Assembly: GCF_021134715.1 (NCBI RefSeq)
Contig: NC_060017.1
Location: 8,122,001-8,186,000, forward strand
Direction: 5' to 3'
DNA from: Daphnia pulex
Taxonomy: Eukaryota; Arthropoda; Branchiopoda; Diplostraca; Daphniidae
Length of the DNA: 64,000 nucleotides
In this document: positions 28,501 through 40,483 of the stretch, in pieces
How positions within the stretch are numbered: the first letter of the stretch is position 1
Layout of the letters: each line of letters begins with the position of its first letter
Made by a program: the position numbers and the translations under genes
Notes under the pieces: generated by a model
The model's input: the letters and a program-made list of their open reading frames with translations, nothing else
What the model was told of the DNA's origin: nothing
Databases searched by the model: none

Positions 28501-31500
28501 GGTGGTGTGTTGTGTAGTTATGAATTAGTTGGAATGACTCTAATATTCAGGGTTTGTAGTTTTGCTGGGGTGGTGCTGGTTTGTAGGCGGGTTTGTTGTC
28601 GGGGTATTTGGCTTCTCCCTCGTATTTGACGTCGGCGACGTAGCCGTATTCGTCGGCCTTGTAGGAGACGATTTGGGTGCGGCCATCGGGCAGAGAGACC
28701 CGGTAAGATCCCGTCACGGCTTTGGTGTCGGCCGTCTCTTGATGGGCAAAGTTGTTGTAGGTCGGCTCATCCTTGACGGCGTAGCCGAAATTGTAGGGCA
28801 TCAACGGCTATCAATTTCCAAATCGATGCGGTATGGTGGTTAACATTTGCCAAATCAAAATATACATCAGCTTTGTTTAATCATACCTCCTTAGCTTCGT
28901 AACTGGGTGCAGGGTAACCAGCAGCAGGTGGTTTCGGGTACGGAAGTTCGGCAGCGAAAGCCGCAACAGCGAAAATGACGACGACGGCAAACTATAAATT
29001 GACATTTAACACAATTTTGTGGTAGATAATAGGCCAATGCGAATAACTAAATTTGCCTTCTTACCTGATGCATTGTTGTTTGTTAGTAGAAGATGGGAGA
29101 GATGCAACTGATATTTTGTTTGCTATTCACGCCGTCTTTTATATCCCGAGCAGTGGGGAGGGAGGAAACCTACAATGGCGGCAGGGCGGGACCATGGGAG
29201 TTTTTTAAGGATGAATGATTTTCTCGTTTTCTCTCTTCTTCCTTTTCTTACTATAGCTTCCATTACACAATACAACTATACTAATAATGCATTTAGCTTA
29301 GCTTTACGCCAGGAAATAATCATATCGTTCGTGGTAGTTTCACAAATGATTGGGGTTTGGGATGATTGGCACTCTTTCTTATTGTTTTTTCTTTTTCCTT
29401 AATATTGAAATTTTTGAATCGAGAACAGACGCCCGTGCATATCTCTTATTAATTCATTTCATCCGAACCTTGCCTAAACTATATTGTTTGCACCGTGCGT
29501 GTTATATAATGTCAGTTTTCTGATTTGGATAATGGGAAAATCTCATCTGCCGATAGTATTCGAAATGTTTCCTGTGAAACTATAGACGATTTTTGTAAAG
29601 TTAACAGTCGCTGACTCAAACTTTTCCGTTTTATTTCTGCGCTTCCTTCAATTTATGACGAAGCAAATAATGGCTGAGTAACTTTTCTCTTTTTTTTGAA
29701 AACTAGAAACGCGATCGCTACCATTCCGTAAACAATATGCGAAACTCTTGGCTTAACTAGTTTGGAGTTCTTCACTAACTCTCGTGATCATTCTCAGACT
29801 TTCACTCGCGAGTTTTATTTTTTATTGGCGCGGCTCAACTCGGCATCTATTTCATCTTAATTGACGTTTCATAATTTTCTTGTATTGTAGATTAAAGCCA
29901 AACAATTTGGTGGAGAGCTTATAGCGTATAAACGATTATTAATTTAGTTTAATCTAATTTAAAAATCTAGAAATTTGACATTGAAATGCTGCTGTTCCAA
30001 AACTTGGTGTAGCAAAATGGATATGCATGAGGCCCATGGAATTAAATTAGAATGATAAATGTGAGAAAATATTCTTTGCTTACATTCCTGTCACGGCCAA
30101 AATGATACTATTACGATGTTGGGTGATGTACATCATTTCCGCAAGAACGCATCAGATAATTTTTCGAGGCCATACAAATATAGATTTATTTATTAGAAAA
30201 TGTTTATAGCTGCTCTCCAACCGTTTTTATTTTCTTTACACTTTCTATGGTTACGCAGTTTAATACGAAATTTATTCGTCGAGTATTGCCGTTTTCTTTT
30301 GTTGCAGCCGACAGTTCATACATAACAACGTTTCATGGGTATTGGCGAGTTATGGTTTTAACTTTCATTTTTTTTGTTACTTCTTTATTACGTAACAAAA
30401 GATATGACGAGTATCTTGGCACAAGAAAGCGGGTATTAGTTTACTTTTTCCGCCCAACTAAACTGCCGTCATTTCCGTCGAGGTTTTTTCTTTTCTATTT
30501 TCTCTTTAACTGTTCATCTCCGAATTTTAACCATTTTCTGCAAGTGATTTACCAGTCTGACAGAAGCAAATCGTGACTCATAGATGATGCGATATAGTCT
30601 CGATAATCTTAAGAGGAAACAATAATCGAGAAAACATTATAAATGACCTGAATAGATTATCTGCTATACATTCATCTAATCAATCAATGCGATATTTTTT
30701 TTAAAAAAAAGGTCGTTTGACGCCAGAAAAATTTCCGGGGAAAGTCGACGAGCCGTCGAACAATTGCTAGCCCGTCGGAAAGAATCCTTCGATGATAGGT
30801 AAATATTTTTATACTATGCAATGTAAAGGTGAATGAATTCAACTTTAATTTTTATTTTCGTTGATTGCAGAGTTGCTAAAAGAGCTTCGGCTGCTGCCGC
30901 CCCATTGGCCTCTTGGGTTCGTGCCAACGTGAGCTACTCCCGTGTGTTGGAAAGGATCACTCCACTGGAACAAGAGCAAGCCAATCTCAGAAGGCAAATT
31001 CGACTTGTTCATCAAAATTTCTTGAAAATGAATCGGCTCATCTTCTCGTTTTCTTTCAACTTCCTTCAACAGGAACCTTCAGGCAGCCGAAGACAACATG
31101 ACTCGTTTAGCCACCGGATTGGACGATGTGGACAAGCAGGTGGCAATCTTACGAGATCAACTCTCGGCGTCGACTCGCGAAGCCAGTGAGATCGAAATTG
31201 GACTAAAGAAAGCGCGTGAGACTCTCAGCGTTTCGCAAAATTTGGTAATGGAATTGGCCGACGAATACGATCGCTGGCGGTTACAGGTAATCCTCATATT
31301 TGACGAGGAATATGAATCGCAATTTCTCAATCATTTATGTACGTCGCTGTTTTGTCGGTAGCTCGAGGAACTGGAACACGATCATCACAATGTGGCTTTT
31401 TACGCTCTACTTGCAGCTGCCTTCATCAATTTTCTGTCCTGCTCTACAGAGGATGATAGGAAAAGTGCATTGTCTCGATGGTTAACTCAGCTTCAATTGC

Positions 31501-34500
31501 ATCCTGCAAAATCGGAAAAAGAACCAGAAAAATCGATTTTCTCATTAAAGAAATTTCTGACTAGTGAACAAGAATTAATGCTTTGGCGCTCAGAAGGATT
31601 GGCTGCCGATGATTTGGCCGTCGACAATGCTTTAGCCATCCTACAGGTACGACATTATTAATTTGGATTATACAGCAAGAAATTTCAAATATTATTTCGT
31701 AGGGAACTTTATATCCTCACGTTCTTGATGCCACTGGAAAAAGTATTCAGTGGATTGCAACTCATTTTAAATCAATGACTATCGAAATAACTTCGCAAGG
31801 GGATGAGCGCTTTGCTAACATCCTCGATCTCGCCATCAGGTTTTAAGATGACACTAAAACGAAATTAATAACTAATTTAACTATTTGTTGAAAACAGATT
31901 CGGGAAAATTTTAATCGTTCAAGATGTAGACAACATAGATCCAATTCTATTTCCTATTTTACGCAACGATTACGTTATTCAAGGTGATATAATCTGTAAC
32001 TTGGCGCAATTTGGCAGGTTTCAATTGTGGAATTTCATTTTTATTTTAGGTGTGCGAAAACTTGTTCGATTGGGCGACAAACTAGTAGACTGGAATGACA
32101 ATTTCCGGCTGTTTCTCTTCAGCCGCTCGACTGGGTTGGTGCCTTCCCCGCAATCGAATGCCTTAGTCAACACCATAAATTTTAATACGACTCAAGCTGG
32201 ACTTTCCGAACAGGTAAGTCAAACACATAAATGTTTATAGGTGCTAACATAATATCCCCTGAATTCGTCTGCCAGCTCGTCGCACTGACAGTCAAATTCG
32301 AAAATCCAGAACTGGAACAACGGAAGAAACAGTTACTGGAACAAGAAGAACAGCTCAAACTGCAACTGGCACAGTTAGAGGAGAAACTTCTTCAAACTCT
32401 GGGAAATTCTACAGGAAACATTTTGGAAAATTCGGTTCAAACTTAAACTTTTTCTATTTAATTGGCAGGGGCTAAATAATAACTTTTTTCTTTTTATATG
32501 ATCTAGGATGTCCTGACTTCTTTGAGGCAACTTAAACAATCTAGCGCTACGATAGGAAAGTCTCTGAGGGAATCACTTGAACTGCAATATTCACTGGAAA
32601 AAGAGAGGTCGACTTATAATGAGTTAGCCCAGTTTGGGAGTCGTTTGTTTTTCGCCATACAAGAACTTTCCAAACTGAATGTTTGCTACCAGTTTTCCGT
32701 GCAGGCCTTCATGCACATATTTCTGAAGAATCTAGATTCCAAGAATGTAACTCTTTTCTACGATAAATCTTTATACAGACTATCACTGGACGATTTGTAA
32801 TTTCATTTTTATATTTCAACTAGATCGAAAATGGACCGGAAAAAATGGGCTTCATTCGGCAGCGGCTCCTCAAGACGGTGTATACCATGGTCTCTCGAGC
32901 TCTGTTTAAACCCGATAAGATGGTTGCTGCTCTCCACATTGTTCGAGAAATGTATCCGCACATTTTTCAATCGAATGTAATTGAAATTTGCCTTATTTTA
33001 TGGATAACTATATTAATCTTTGAAAAATATATTTAGGAATGGGAATTGTTTGTTGGATTAAAATCGGGTCGCATTCAGTCCAAGCAGATAGAGCTTCCGG
33101 GCTGGATTGATGAAAGTCGTGCTCTTAACGTATCAGCTATCAAAGTATCAATAAGTTACCCGTAGAGTGGGGTTAACATGGAAATAACAGTTAACCGTCG
33201 TTCCGCTAGGTGATTTTCCCCAGTATTTTCTCGGCCTTACATGTGGAAGACGCTGCGCTATGGACTAAATCGAGTACAGCTATCCCTTCGGTCATCAGCC
33301 AAGTACTTTCTCCTTTCCAACAAGTGCTTGTGGTTCAGGCCATCTATCCTGACAAACTCATCAACACTTTGACGCAGTTTCTCTCAAGGACTTTAGGTAA
33401 GCTCGAATTGACCATACCCGAAAAAACTAACTAACTTTCGTCATGTTTTTGGCTGTTTAGAATTGACCGAATTGTTTCCAGCGACGTCAAGTCTACGAAC
33501 TATTTTCAATGAAACGTCTTCAACTGAACCTATTTTGGTGCTTCTTCCTTGTGACGGCTCGGGCGCTTATGACATGACAGTCGAGTTAGAAGAGTTGGCC
33601 AGAGACACACTCGGAGAAAACTGTCTGGTCGAAATCGCTATGGGAACCGACGAGACGGAGAAAGCAACTGAATCCGTGATGCAAGCAGCTCGTAACGGTC
33701 ATTGGACTTGCCTCAAAAATATCCATTTGGTCAGCAGTTGGTTACCTGTGCTCGACCGGTTAATGAATGAACTCGACCAGGAAGACGGTGGTCTTCACGT
33801 CAATTTCCGATTGTGGATGACGGCTGAGCCCGTTTCCACTTTGCCAGTCTCACTTCTTCAACGTTGCAAGAAGATAGTTAGCGAGGTGAATTGCGAATAC
33901 GCTAAAACTCTTTTTCATAAGAAATTAATGAAACATTTTCAATTAGGCTCCGCAAGGAATGAAGCGCAACTTGAATCGCATTTTCGAAGCCTGGAACCCG
34001 AGTTCCTTGCCAAGTTCTCCTATTCACATGCAAGCCTTGTTCGTACTAGCTTGGTTTCACGCAGTGGTTCAAGTATGTATTATTTTGTTTGACTTTAAAT
34101 TGGCTTTGTCTGGGATACAGCTCATTTTTTAAATTAGGAAAGAAGAAATTACGTTCCGCAAGGATGGCTCAAAAAACATGAATTTAACGAATCCGATCTT
34201 AGAGCGTCAACTGAATTACTCGATCAGGTCTTCAAAGAGATTGATAATTCGGGTAAAAATCTGTTCGCTTATTTTAAATCAAATTTATACTTGAAAATTT
34301 TCTTGAAATAGGTAACCGCTGGGAATACGTGAATGGATTACTTTTGAATGTCATTTACGGTGGCCGGATAGACAACAACTTTGATCTACGAATTCTTCGT
34401 TCATATCTAACACAATACTTTAATGATGATGTGCTTGGCAAAGATCGTTCCCCTATTAATGAGGAAATTAGCGTTCCCTTGTCAAAAAATCTTCGGGTAT

Positions 34501-35937
34501 TTTTTCATTTTTTAAAAGTTGCCTTGTGTAATCAAAATATGTTTATATTGCTATTTTATTATCTCGATTTTAGGATTATGTGGCGCTTGTACGCCATTTA
34601 CCCGAAACGGATAAATCCGCTTATTTCGGATTGCCACCCAACATTGATGTGACCGTTCAATATAACGAAAGTGTCTATTTGTCCGCCCGATTGAAAGGTA
34701 AAACAGATTTAATAAGCGCATTTGAAAATGTCATTTTTAATTGCCTTTTATCGATTCAGCTTTTTATCAGGCTTCAGTTCAGCCTTCAGCTGGGGACGTG
34801 AAACTTCTCATGAACAAACTCGCTCCTATTTTCTCCGCATGGAAATCTTTATTGCAGGTTGTACTGGTGACCCATCGGGTTCTATCCCATAAAATTAAAA
34901 CAAAATTCTACTTAATTTAGGGAACCACACTCCTGTCGATGAAAGATTCCATCTCGTCCTCAACGAGTGTCCCATCTAACCCGTTGGCGGCTTTCATCGC
35001 TGCAGAAAGTTCCTTGGCTCTCCGCTTGATTCAAACCGTACATCAGTCTTTAGCCGCCATGAACCGATTCCTCAAATCTGGCATGCCTCTCCCTTTTTCT
35101 TTAATGGAATCAGCGTCTGAAATCACCTTGATGAAGGTTACTTTTAAGAAAATTGCATTTTTATATGATAAAATAATTAATGTGTTTTCAATCATTTTGC
35201 AGACCCCGAAGTCATGGTATACTTTATGGGAAGGACCGTTGCAAGTGGAGCAATATCTTGGCTCTTTAGTTAAAAGGGCGCGAGCATTAGCAGAAATATG
35301 GCTACCAGCCGTGCAGAAGAATCAACTATTGTCGGCTGTTTTGGATATTTCAGAGCTCATGAACCCAGAAGCTTTCTTCAGTGTACATCGGCAGCATAGC
35401 GCAAGGTATAATAGACTGGTTGTCCTGGAGTTCTCACCATAAATTCATAACAGTATAACAATGCAATTTTAATGCAACACCTAGGGAAATGGGGATTTCA
35501 ATGGATTCTCTGCAATTGTTGGTTTCATGGAACAAGTCGCAAACATCTGTTGATATCAGCACTGCTACTCTGAGTGGGATATACATTCAGGGAGCTCGAA
35601 TGACATCTGCTATTGGGATGGAAGAGTGCTTCGTCGAGACTCCATCGTGGAATCCAATTCCTCCCTGTTTCCTGTCGTGGGTTCCCCTCGAAGATGCGGT
35701 TCGTAAAACTGATGCAACAACTTATATATATTTAATGCATTGGCGATTGACAACTCATTTTGTTAATTTTATTTTTGATAAAAGAATTCTCGGGCCAATG
35801 GATTGCACACTGTTAAAGTGCCGCTGTATGTTGATGAAGAAAGACAGCGTTTGATTACCGTACTGGATATTCCGTTTGGTTCTGGTATAATTGACGACTG
35901 GTACCGAGCCGGAATTGCTTTGTCACTGAAAGACTGA
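16479..35937 (+). CDS. DYNC2H1: Cytoplasmic dynein 2 heavy chain 1 (retrograde IFT motor)
   Basis: I traced 68 coding exons (12,294 nt, 4,097 codons plus stop) with every junction in phase. The product drives retrograde intraflagellar transport in cilia. The tail matches DYNC2H1 (FDDWSR, WKAAVSQ). AAA1 has GPAGTGKT and [12 protein letters not shown]2 has [12 protein letters not shown]3 has GPEACGKS; AAA4 has GRSGVGRHT, where the P-loop lysine is Arg as in the human protein. A microtubule-binding stalk follows, with [19 protein letters not shown] and [11 protein letters not shown], then AAA5/6 and the C-terminal domain. Human DYNC2H1 has about 4,300 aa; roughly 150-200 N-terminal residues have no clear counterpart, so the true start may lie upstream. 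One intron (28313-30711) carries a cuticle gene on the other strand. Introns after 21671 and 30993 appear to be GC-AG. Confidence 0.96.
22633..28312 (+). other. DYNC2H1: DYNC2H1 exons 24-46 (AAA1 to stalk)
   Basis: Exon boundaries: 22633-22752 (AAA1 P-loop), 22817-22999, 23058-23281, 23347-23662, 23721-23828 (AAA2 P-loop), 23888-24041, 24107-24314, 24401-24507, 24593-24771, 24840-25084 and 25166-25271 (AAA3 P-loop split between them), 25327-25467, 25528-25679, 25743-25875, 25935-26060, 26124-26352, 26412-26647 (AAA4), 26703-26816, 26876-26984, 27055-27217, 27289-27451, 27517-27731, 28079-28312. Confidence 0.88.
28382..28387 (-). terminator. Poly(A) signal of the nested cuticle gene
   Basis: AATAAA on the minus strand (tttatt on plus), about 160 nt after the cuticle-protein stop codon and still inside the host intron. 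Confidence 0.6.
28547..29073 (-). CDS. Cuticular protein with R&R chitin-binding domain, nested in a DYNC2H1 intron
   Basis: Three exons (29073-29065, 28991-28887, 28807-28547) encode 124 aa. The first exon holds only MHQ, an arrangement common in arthropod cuticle genes. The signal peptide ([17 protein letters not shown]) is followed by a Pro/Tyr-rich linker and then the Rebers-Riddiford region: [55 protein letters not shown]. The tail is proline-rich. The protein would be secreted by epidermis into chitinous cuticle. It lies antisense inside the 2.4 kb DYNC2H1 intron with its own TATA box and poly(A) signal, so it is a complete nested gene. Confidence 0.93.
29136..29143 (-). promoter_or_regulatory. 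TATA box of the nested cuticle gene
   Basis: TATAAAAG on the minus strand, 63 nt upstream of the ATG. This leaves about 30 nt to a plausible start site near 29108. Cuticle genes typically have TATA promoters. Confidence 0.7.
29144..30711. other. Remainder of the large DYNC2H1 intron
   Basis: About 1.5 kb between the cuticle-gene promoter and the next DYNC2H1 exon. It is AT-rich. It may carry regulatory elements of the nested gene, but I recognise no specific motif, repeat or coding exon. Confidence 0.4.
30712..35937 (+). other. DYNC2H1: DYNC2H1 exons 47-68 (stalk return, AAA5/6, C-terminus)
   Basis: Exon boundaries: 30712-30798, 30871-30993, 31073-31286, 31362-31646, 31703-31839, 31898-31983, 32050-32213, 32276-32434, 32507-32746, 32824-32976, 33037-33144, 33210-33396, 33461-33885, 33947-34072, 34138-34252, 34312-34496, 34574-34697, 34760-34857, 34921-35136, 35203-35405, 35485-35698, 35785-35937. 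Landmarks are [15 protein letters not shown] and the terminal IALSLKD. Confidence 0.88.
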
Positions 35938-35993
35938 ACAACGTCTTGTTTTTCCCTATAATGATTTAACCCAATATTTTGTGATTTCTGAAG

Positions 35994-35999
35994 AATAAA
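35994..35999 (+). terminator. Poly(A) signal of DYNC2H1
   Basis: AATAAA 56 nt after the DYNC2H1 stop codon. The 3' UTR is therefore very short. Confidence 0.65.
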
Positions 36000-36033
36000 C
36001 AACATGTGTAACCAGTAACTTTTAAAACTTGTA

Positions 36034-36270
36034 ATGGCGGCCGTCTTTTCAGGCCCTCGCCGCTGTTCCATGGTTCCATGGGATCCATTGATGGAAGCCG
36101 TGAGTGCGACTGGTGTGGCTGACACAGATTATTAGATTCATTTGTTATTATTTGATTATTTGTGTTGAATGTTAGTACTTATCTCTTATTTTTTGTCTTG
36201 TTTATTATATTAGGCCTATATTTCTTACGGGAACCTCACACGTCGCACCCCAAGGGGCTGCCAGCAATGA
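36034..36270 (+). CDS. Possible spliced 40-aa micropeptide
   Basis: Exon 36034-36099 (ATG, MAAVFSGPRRCSMVPWDP...) ends at the donor GCC|GTGAGT. The acceptor TATTAG opens 36214, and the joined frame reads to a TGA ending at 36270. It is followed directly by another donor-like AAG|GTGAGT. It lies just after the DYNC2H1 poly(A) signal on the same strand. No family was recognised. It could instead be a 5' exon pair of a longer transcript, or chance. Confidence 0.2.
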
Positions 36271-36489
36271 AGGTGAGTAATTTCAAAAGATTCAAATAAA
36301 ATAACAAGTAGGCCTATTTTGAAAAATGATTTTATTGCTATGTAAAAAACCACTACATTTTAAGAAACTCATAGCTACATTGTTTAAAAATCCCAATCGG
36401 CTAAAGCCATTGGTTTTTTTTAATAATGTAAAACGAAGTGTGCTTGCAAGTCAAAACTGAAAATTTAAGAAGGTTGCATTAAAACACTT

Positions 36490-37973
36490 TTAAACGCTTT
36501 CGATCGTTTCTGCGATTTCCAGTGAACCTTTTAGCGGAGCAGGTGTCGTGATGGTAGACTGTTGAGGGGAATTATAACGATTTGATGGATCGTACGAAGG
36601 ATAGGAAGGCCACGCAGGAGCATAAGAAGGTCTCAATACGTAAGGATTTTGAAAGGGGTACAAGGATGGACAGTCGAGTTGGTTTTTGCAGGGATATGGA
36701 TAGAACGTGTTCGTTTTGGGTGGACTGCACGGGGGTTGACTGCACAATGGCGGAGGATTCTGAAATGACATCTGTTTAAATAAAAATTCCAATTGGTCAG
36801 AGTTGCTAATTTAGGAAATAATGTTTGATTTAAAAAAAATTTTTACCATAGGCTGTTGGATGGGTTGGAAAGGTTGAAAAGTTTGCCCACATGGGGAACT
36901 GCATTCGCTTGGAGTACCTGGCTCTCCTGTCAGTCCCATTTCACCAGGTAAACCGTTCAAACCAGGAAGTCCTATTCAATTCAATTATGGAAATTAATTT
37001 TCAAACTAATAAAACAAATAATTTCATTTTTTTTTTTTACCTTGTGGTCCTGGGGGACCCTCAACTCCAATTGGGCCAGGCGGTCCTTTTAAAATGTGAT
37101 TTGAGTTAAAAATTAGTTAACTAATATGTATACAATATTGATTTATTACCTTCAGGTCCTGGTGGTCCGGGAGGTCCGGTCATGCACGAAGTCTGTTAAC
37201 ATCAACAAATCAAATGAGTAAACGCTAATCAATAGAAAGAAAAGGCATTGGAAGAATACGAAACCTCTTTTGCTTCTACAACTCCACCGGAGCAGTCGTC
37301 CAAGAAATTGGTTCTCTCAGGAACAGCAGCCATGAAATCTGAAAAAATTAAAATTCATCCACTTGAGAAAATCGTGAAGAAAATCCAAAAGAACGAGAAG
37401 TTTACCTTCGCACTGACGATTGATGTCCATCAAACGCGTTCTCATGAAGCGAATGACGTTTCTTTGTCGCATTAATTCCGCTTGGATGACGGATAAACGA
37501 CGAAAAACTAAACCTGATCCGTATCCGCCAACGACTGGTTCGCCGTAAGCGCAGGGCTGCGGCAGCTGCTGGGCAGCTCCGCAACCTTCCAGTCGGTCTT
37601 CCAGGAAGGAAATCCGTTGGGCAATCTTCTGCGGGATGGGCATCCTTTCGTAGCAATCGTCGGGGACTTCTTCCGGCATTACAAACTGATCTTCCAGATT
37701 GCGGAGTTGCTTTCGGTATTTTTCCGATGTTTGCTCTTTGGACCAATCAAAGAGATTTTCCTGAATGGCTCGCTGTTGGAGATGTTCCATGAAGAGCAAA
37801 GTTTGAGCGTTCTGTCTGAACCAACTCATATCTTTGTTGATGTAGCTGTTGGGGCACTGGCCGACTTCATCAATTTCACCCTCTTCATCTTTCAAGACCG
37901 CGGCTTCAACCTGAATGAGACAAATGAAGAAAACGATCAATCCAACTTTTCCAATAGAAAGCGGAAGGCTCAT
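36490..37973 (-). CDS. Secreted protein with a short collagen triple-helix segment
   Basis: Six exons (37973-37406, 37338-37265, 37192-37150, 37085-37041, 36971-36847, 36771-36490) encode 378 aa. A signal peptide (SIGKVGLIVFFICLIQVEA) leads into about 185 residues that are helical and charged, then a Gly-X-Y segment of about 14 triplets (GPPGPPGPEG, GPPGPIGVEG, GLPGLNGLPG), then a Cys/Pro/Tyr-rich tail. The collagen part is spread over small exons of 43, 45 and 125 nt whose boundaries split Gly codons, as in many collagen genes. The plan (helical N-domain, short triple helix, Cys flanks) recalls arthropod and nematode cuticular or non-fibrillar collagens, but I cannot name a family. Trimerisation in matrix or cuticle is inferred. 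Confidence 0.8.
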
Positions 37974-38787
37974 TTTCGTTAGAGGTTAAGAACTTCCGTA
38001 TTGCACCAAGGCAATCAGAAAACTGCCTGCGTGAACTGCTCCCCACTTGGGTTTTTATCTCTTTTGTATCCATGGCTTCTGGTGGGTCCGCTTCCTCCCG
38101 CCCATCTGCATTCGACACGTAAACAATTAACAACAGTCACACGAGCTGCTTCAGCGTGCAAACTCTGGAAATACCTTCTGGAAGGGTCTAGAGCACATTT
38201 TAACTATTTATAAAGGGCAGTGTAGGCCTATACAGGCCGACGGGCCTTTCTTTGTTAGGAACGAAGAGGTCAGGGAATTTTGTTTAGAAGAACTTTCGGA
38301 TTTTAAATCACGGGTAAAAAAACAAACGTGAACCTTCTTGTCCGTTCTGTTACAGCCTTTTCTCACGACTCGTGTATAAAATCCAACACATCTGGAGCTT
38401 TTTTTTCAAATATTTACTCTATAATTAAGCCAAAGTTCTTGGTGCCTTCCGCCGTACAAACTTCCGTGCTTTCACCAGGATTTCGTGTATACAACATCAC
38501 GTCGTCCCGGGAAATTCCACCCACTAAATGGTACGTTGTTTTCAATTAGATTAGAACCTTCGATCTCTTCCATGTGGTATACTTGAATTTCTTCATGGCC
38601 ATTACAGTTCAAACAGACTTGGAAAACATGTTACACCGACGCAGCAAATTGTGTATTTGGAATACACGGCAACATTGAATTTCATATTATGTAAGTAGCA
38701 CAGCGTTAAACCAACCAAAAAATAAACAAATACGACAACACCAAGCAAAAGAGGAATGAGTAAATACGTGACTAGATCTTAATTCTT
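37974..38787. other. Intergenic region between gamma-SNAP and the collagen-like gene
   Basis: Near 38048-38058 the minus strand reads AGATAAAAAC, a weak TATA-like site about 75 nt above the collagen-like ATG. The rest, up to the gamma-SNAP stop codon, shows no gene and should hold the gamma-SNAP 3' UTR. Confidence 0.35.
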
Positions 38788-40483
38788 TCAACACAATCCA
38801 CCTTCTTCCAAATCTTCCTCGTGTTTCACTCCTGTCGACTTTGCTTGAGGTTCTACGTCATTGTTGCTTCGACTACCGCCTCCGTATTCATTCTCGAGAT
38901 CCTTCGTTCAAAGCAAAAGCACGTTAACATGTCACTTTATTCTTAATGATTAGAAAAAAAGGAAGAAATTGTTCTCACGTCATCATCAATGTCTGGGATA
39001 TCATCCACAAGATCTTCTAGGTTCGTCTTTGGTCTGGCTGCATTTTCTAAATCACTGTAGCCCTTTGGTAATGGGACGACCCGAGTAAGTTTAGCATACT
39101 CCACATCCATGTGACGAATAAATGGATCAGCGAGAGCTCTCTCGGCTGCTTGGGCATCTTCAGAGTCGAATGCGCGATGGAGATTCATAGCGACTTGAAG
39201 CTAATCATCAACATTTTTTAAATTAGCAAACAAATAAGACTTTCTTAAAGCAATGCTTACTTCATCTTGCTGGCCATTGCCTCCCCATTCCTGTATGGCT
39301 TTACCAGCAGCGATAACATCTTCACGAGCTAGATGAAGCTAGAACCAGCCGAAAACAGTGTGGTGATTACAAAGGAAAAGATTGCAACATGTAAAGTTGA
39401 ACAATACCAGCACAACCACTACTAATACTCTTCCAACGGCTGCAGGATTTTCACCGGCAATGTGATAGTTCATCTCTCTTGACAACATATTGATGGCGTC
39501 TTCATATCTTAAGCGAGCAAAGGTTGATTAACAATTTTAAACAATAATTTGACTTATCAGAAACATACTTTCCCAATTTGACAAGTAGTCGTCCAGCTCT
39601 GGTTGCAAACTCGGATGCTTGGCGTGGCCTATCTTCAATCATGACTACTTCCATTGCTCTCCTATCGAGGGTGAAGGTTAAAATAACACGTTAAATAAAT
39701 GTTGCGGAAAAGGTATACCTGTAGAGAACGAGAGCATCTTCAGGCAGATGAGCCTCAATCATCTTTGCGGATTTGTCCAGCAGCAAAGCAGCTGTATCCG
39801 GAGATCCGTGCTCCTGAAACAGTTGGCAGGCCTTGTGTGCAATATTTGATATTTCCTTCCATTCTTGCAATTCCTTCAGCAAAATAATTGCTTGATCCAA
39901 GCTCCTAAATAGAAACAAATGTGTTGATAACTGTTACTTTTGTTATGCATTTAAAATGGATACTAACTTTGCAGCAGAGAAGAAACTGTGTCAAACAATT
40001 AAAAAATACCAAGTCAAGGAATAATGTTTCATAAGATATAAAACACATGATTCTTATTAATTCTAGCTTAATACTATCATCATTTATATTATAGAAAATC
40101 ATGCTTATCCGAAACAACAACGTTCTTAACAAATTATAAAATCTCCCTACATTAATTATTCATAAAGAATAGTGAGTAACAGTAAAAGGATACGCTTTAG
40201 TTTGTTTGTAGCAATCTGAAGCTTTGTACAGACAATCCTTTGCCTTCTGTAGCTCTTTTGCAGTTTTGAAACATGTCGCAGCTTTATTGTAACTGTCGGC
40301 TGCCAATTCATAGTCAGGTTTCCATTTCAGCAAGGAAGTTTTTAAGCTAATGTGATTGATTTGGTGAAGAAAATGAAACAATATTAACATATCATCAAAT
40401 GTAAACTTAACAGAAAAGACTTACTGTTTCTCTGCTTGTTGAACAAGTTCTGTTCCTTCCGAGGATTTCTTAGCTGCAGCCAT
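38788..40483 (-). CDS. NAPG: Gamma-soluble NSF attachment protein
   Basis: Nine exons give 340 aa (human 312): 40483-40425, 40346-40194, 39985-39968, 39904-39719, 39661-39569, 39507-39408, 39338-39261, 39200-38979, 38901-38788. The TPR-like helices are recognisable: LKWKPDYELAADSYNKAA, AKDCLYKASDCYKQTKA, then FFSAAKSLDQAI and GSPDTAALLLDKSAKMI. The terminal GGLC matches the vertebrate gamma-SNAP C-terminus. The protein recruits NSF to SNARE complexes for disassembly. The third coding exon is an 18-nt microexon; without it the protein would lose the FFSAA repeat segment but stay in frame. A 5' UTR intron is likely (CAG|GTGAGT near 40580, acceptor near 40496). Confidence 0.94.

Noticed and set aside
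30247-30576. 109-aa plus-strand ORF in the large DYNC2H1 intron
   Set aside because: T-rich sequence giving Phe-rich translation; no DYNC2H1 homology and no acceptor/donor pair that keeps frame.
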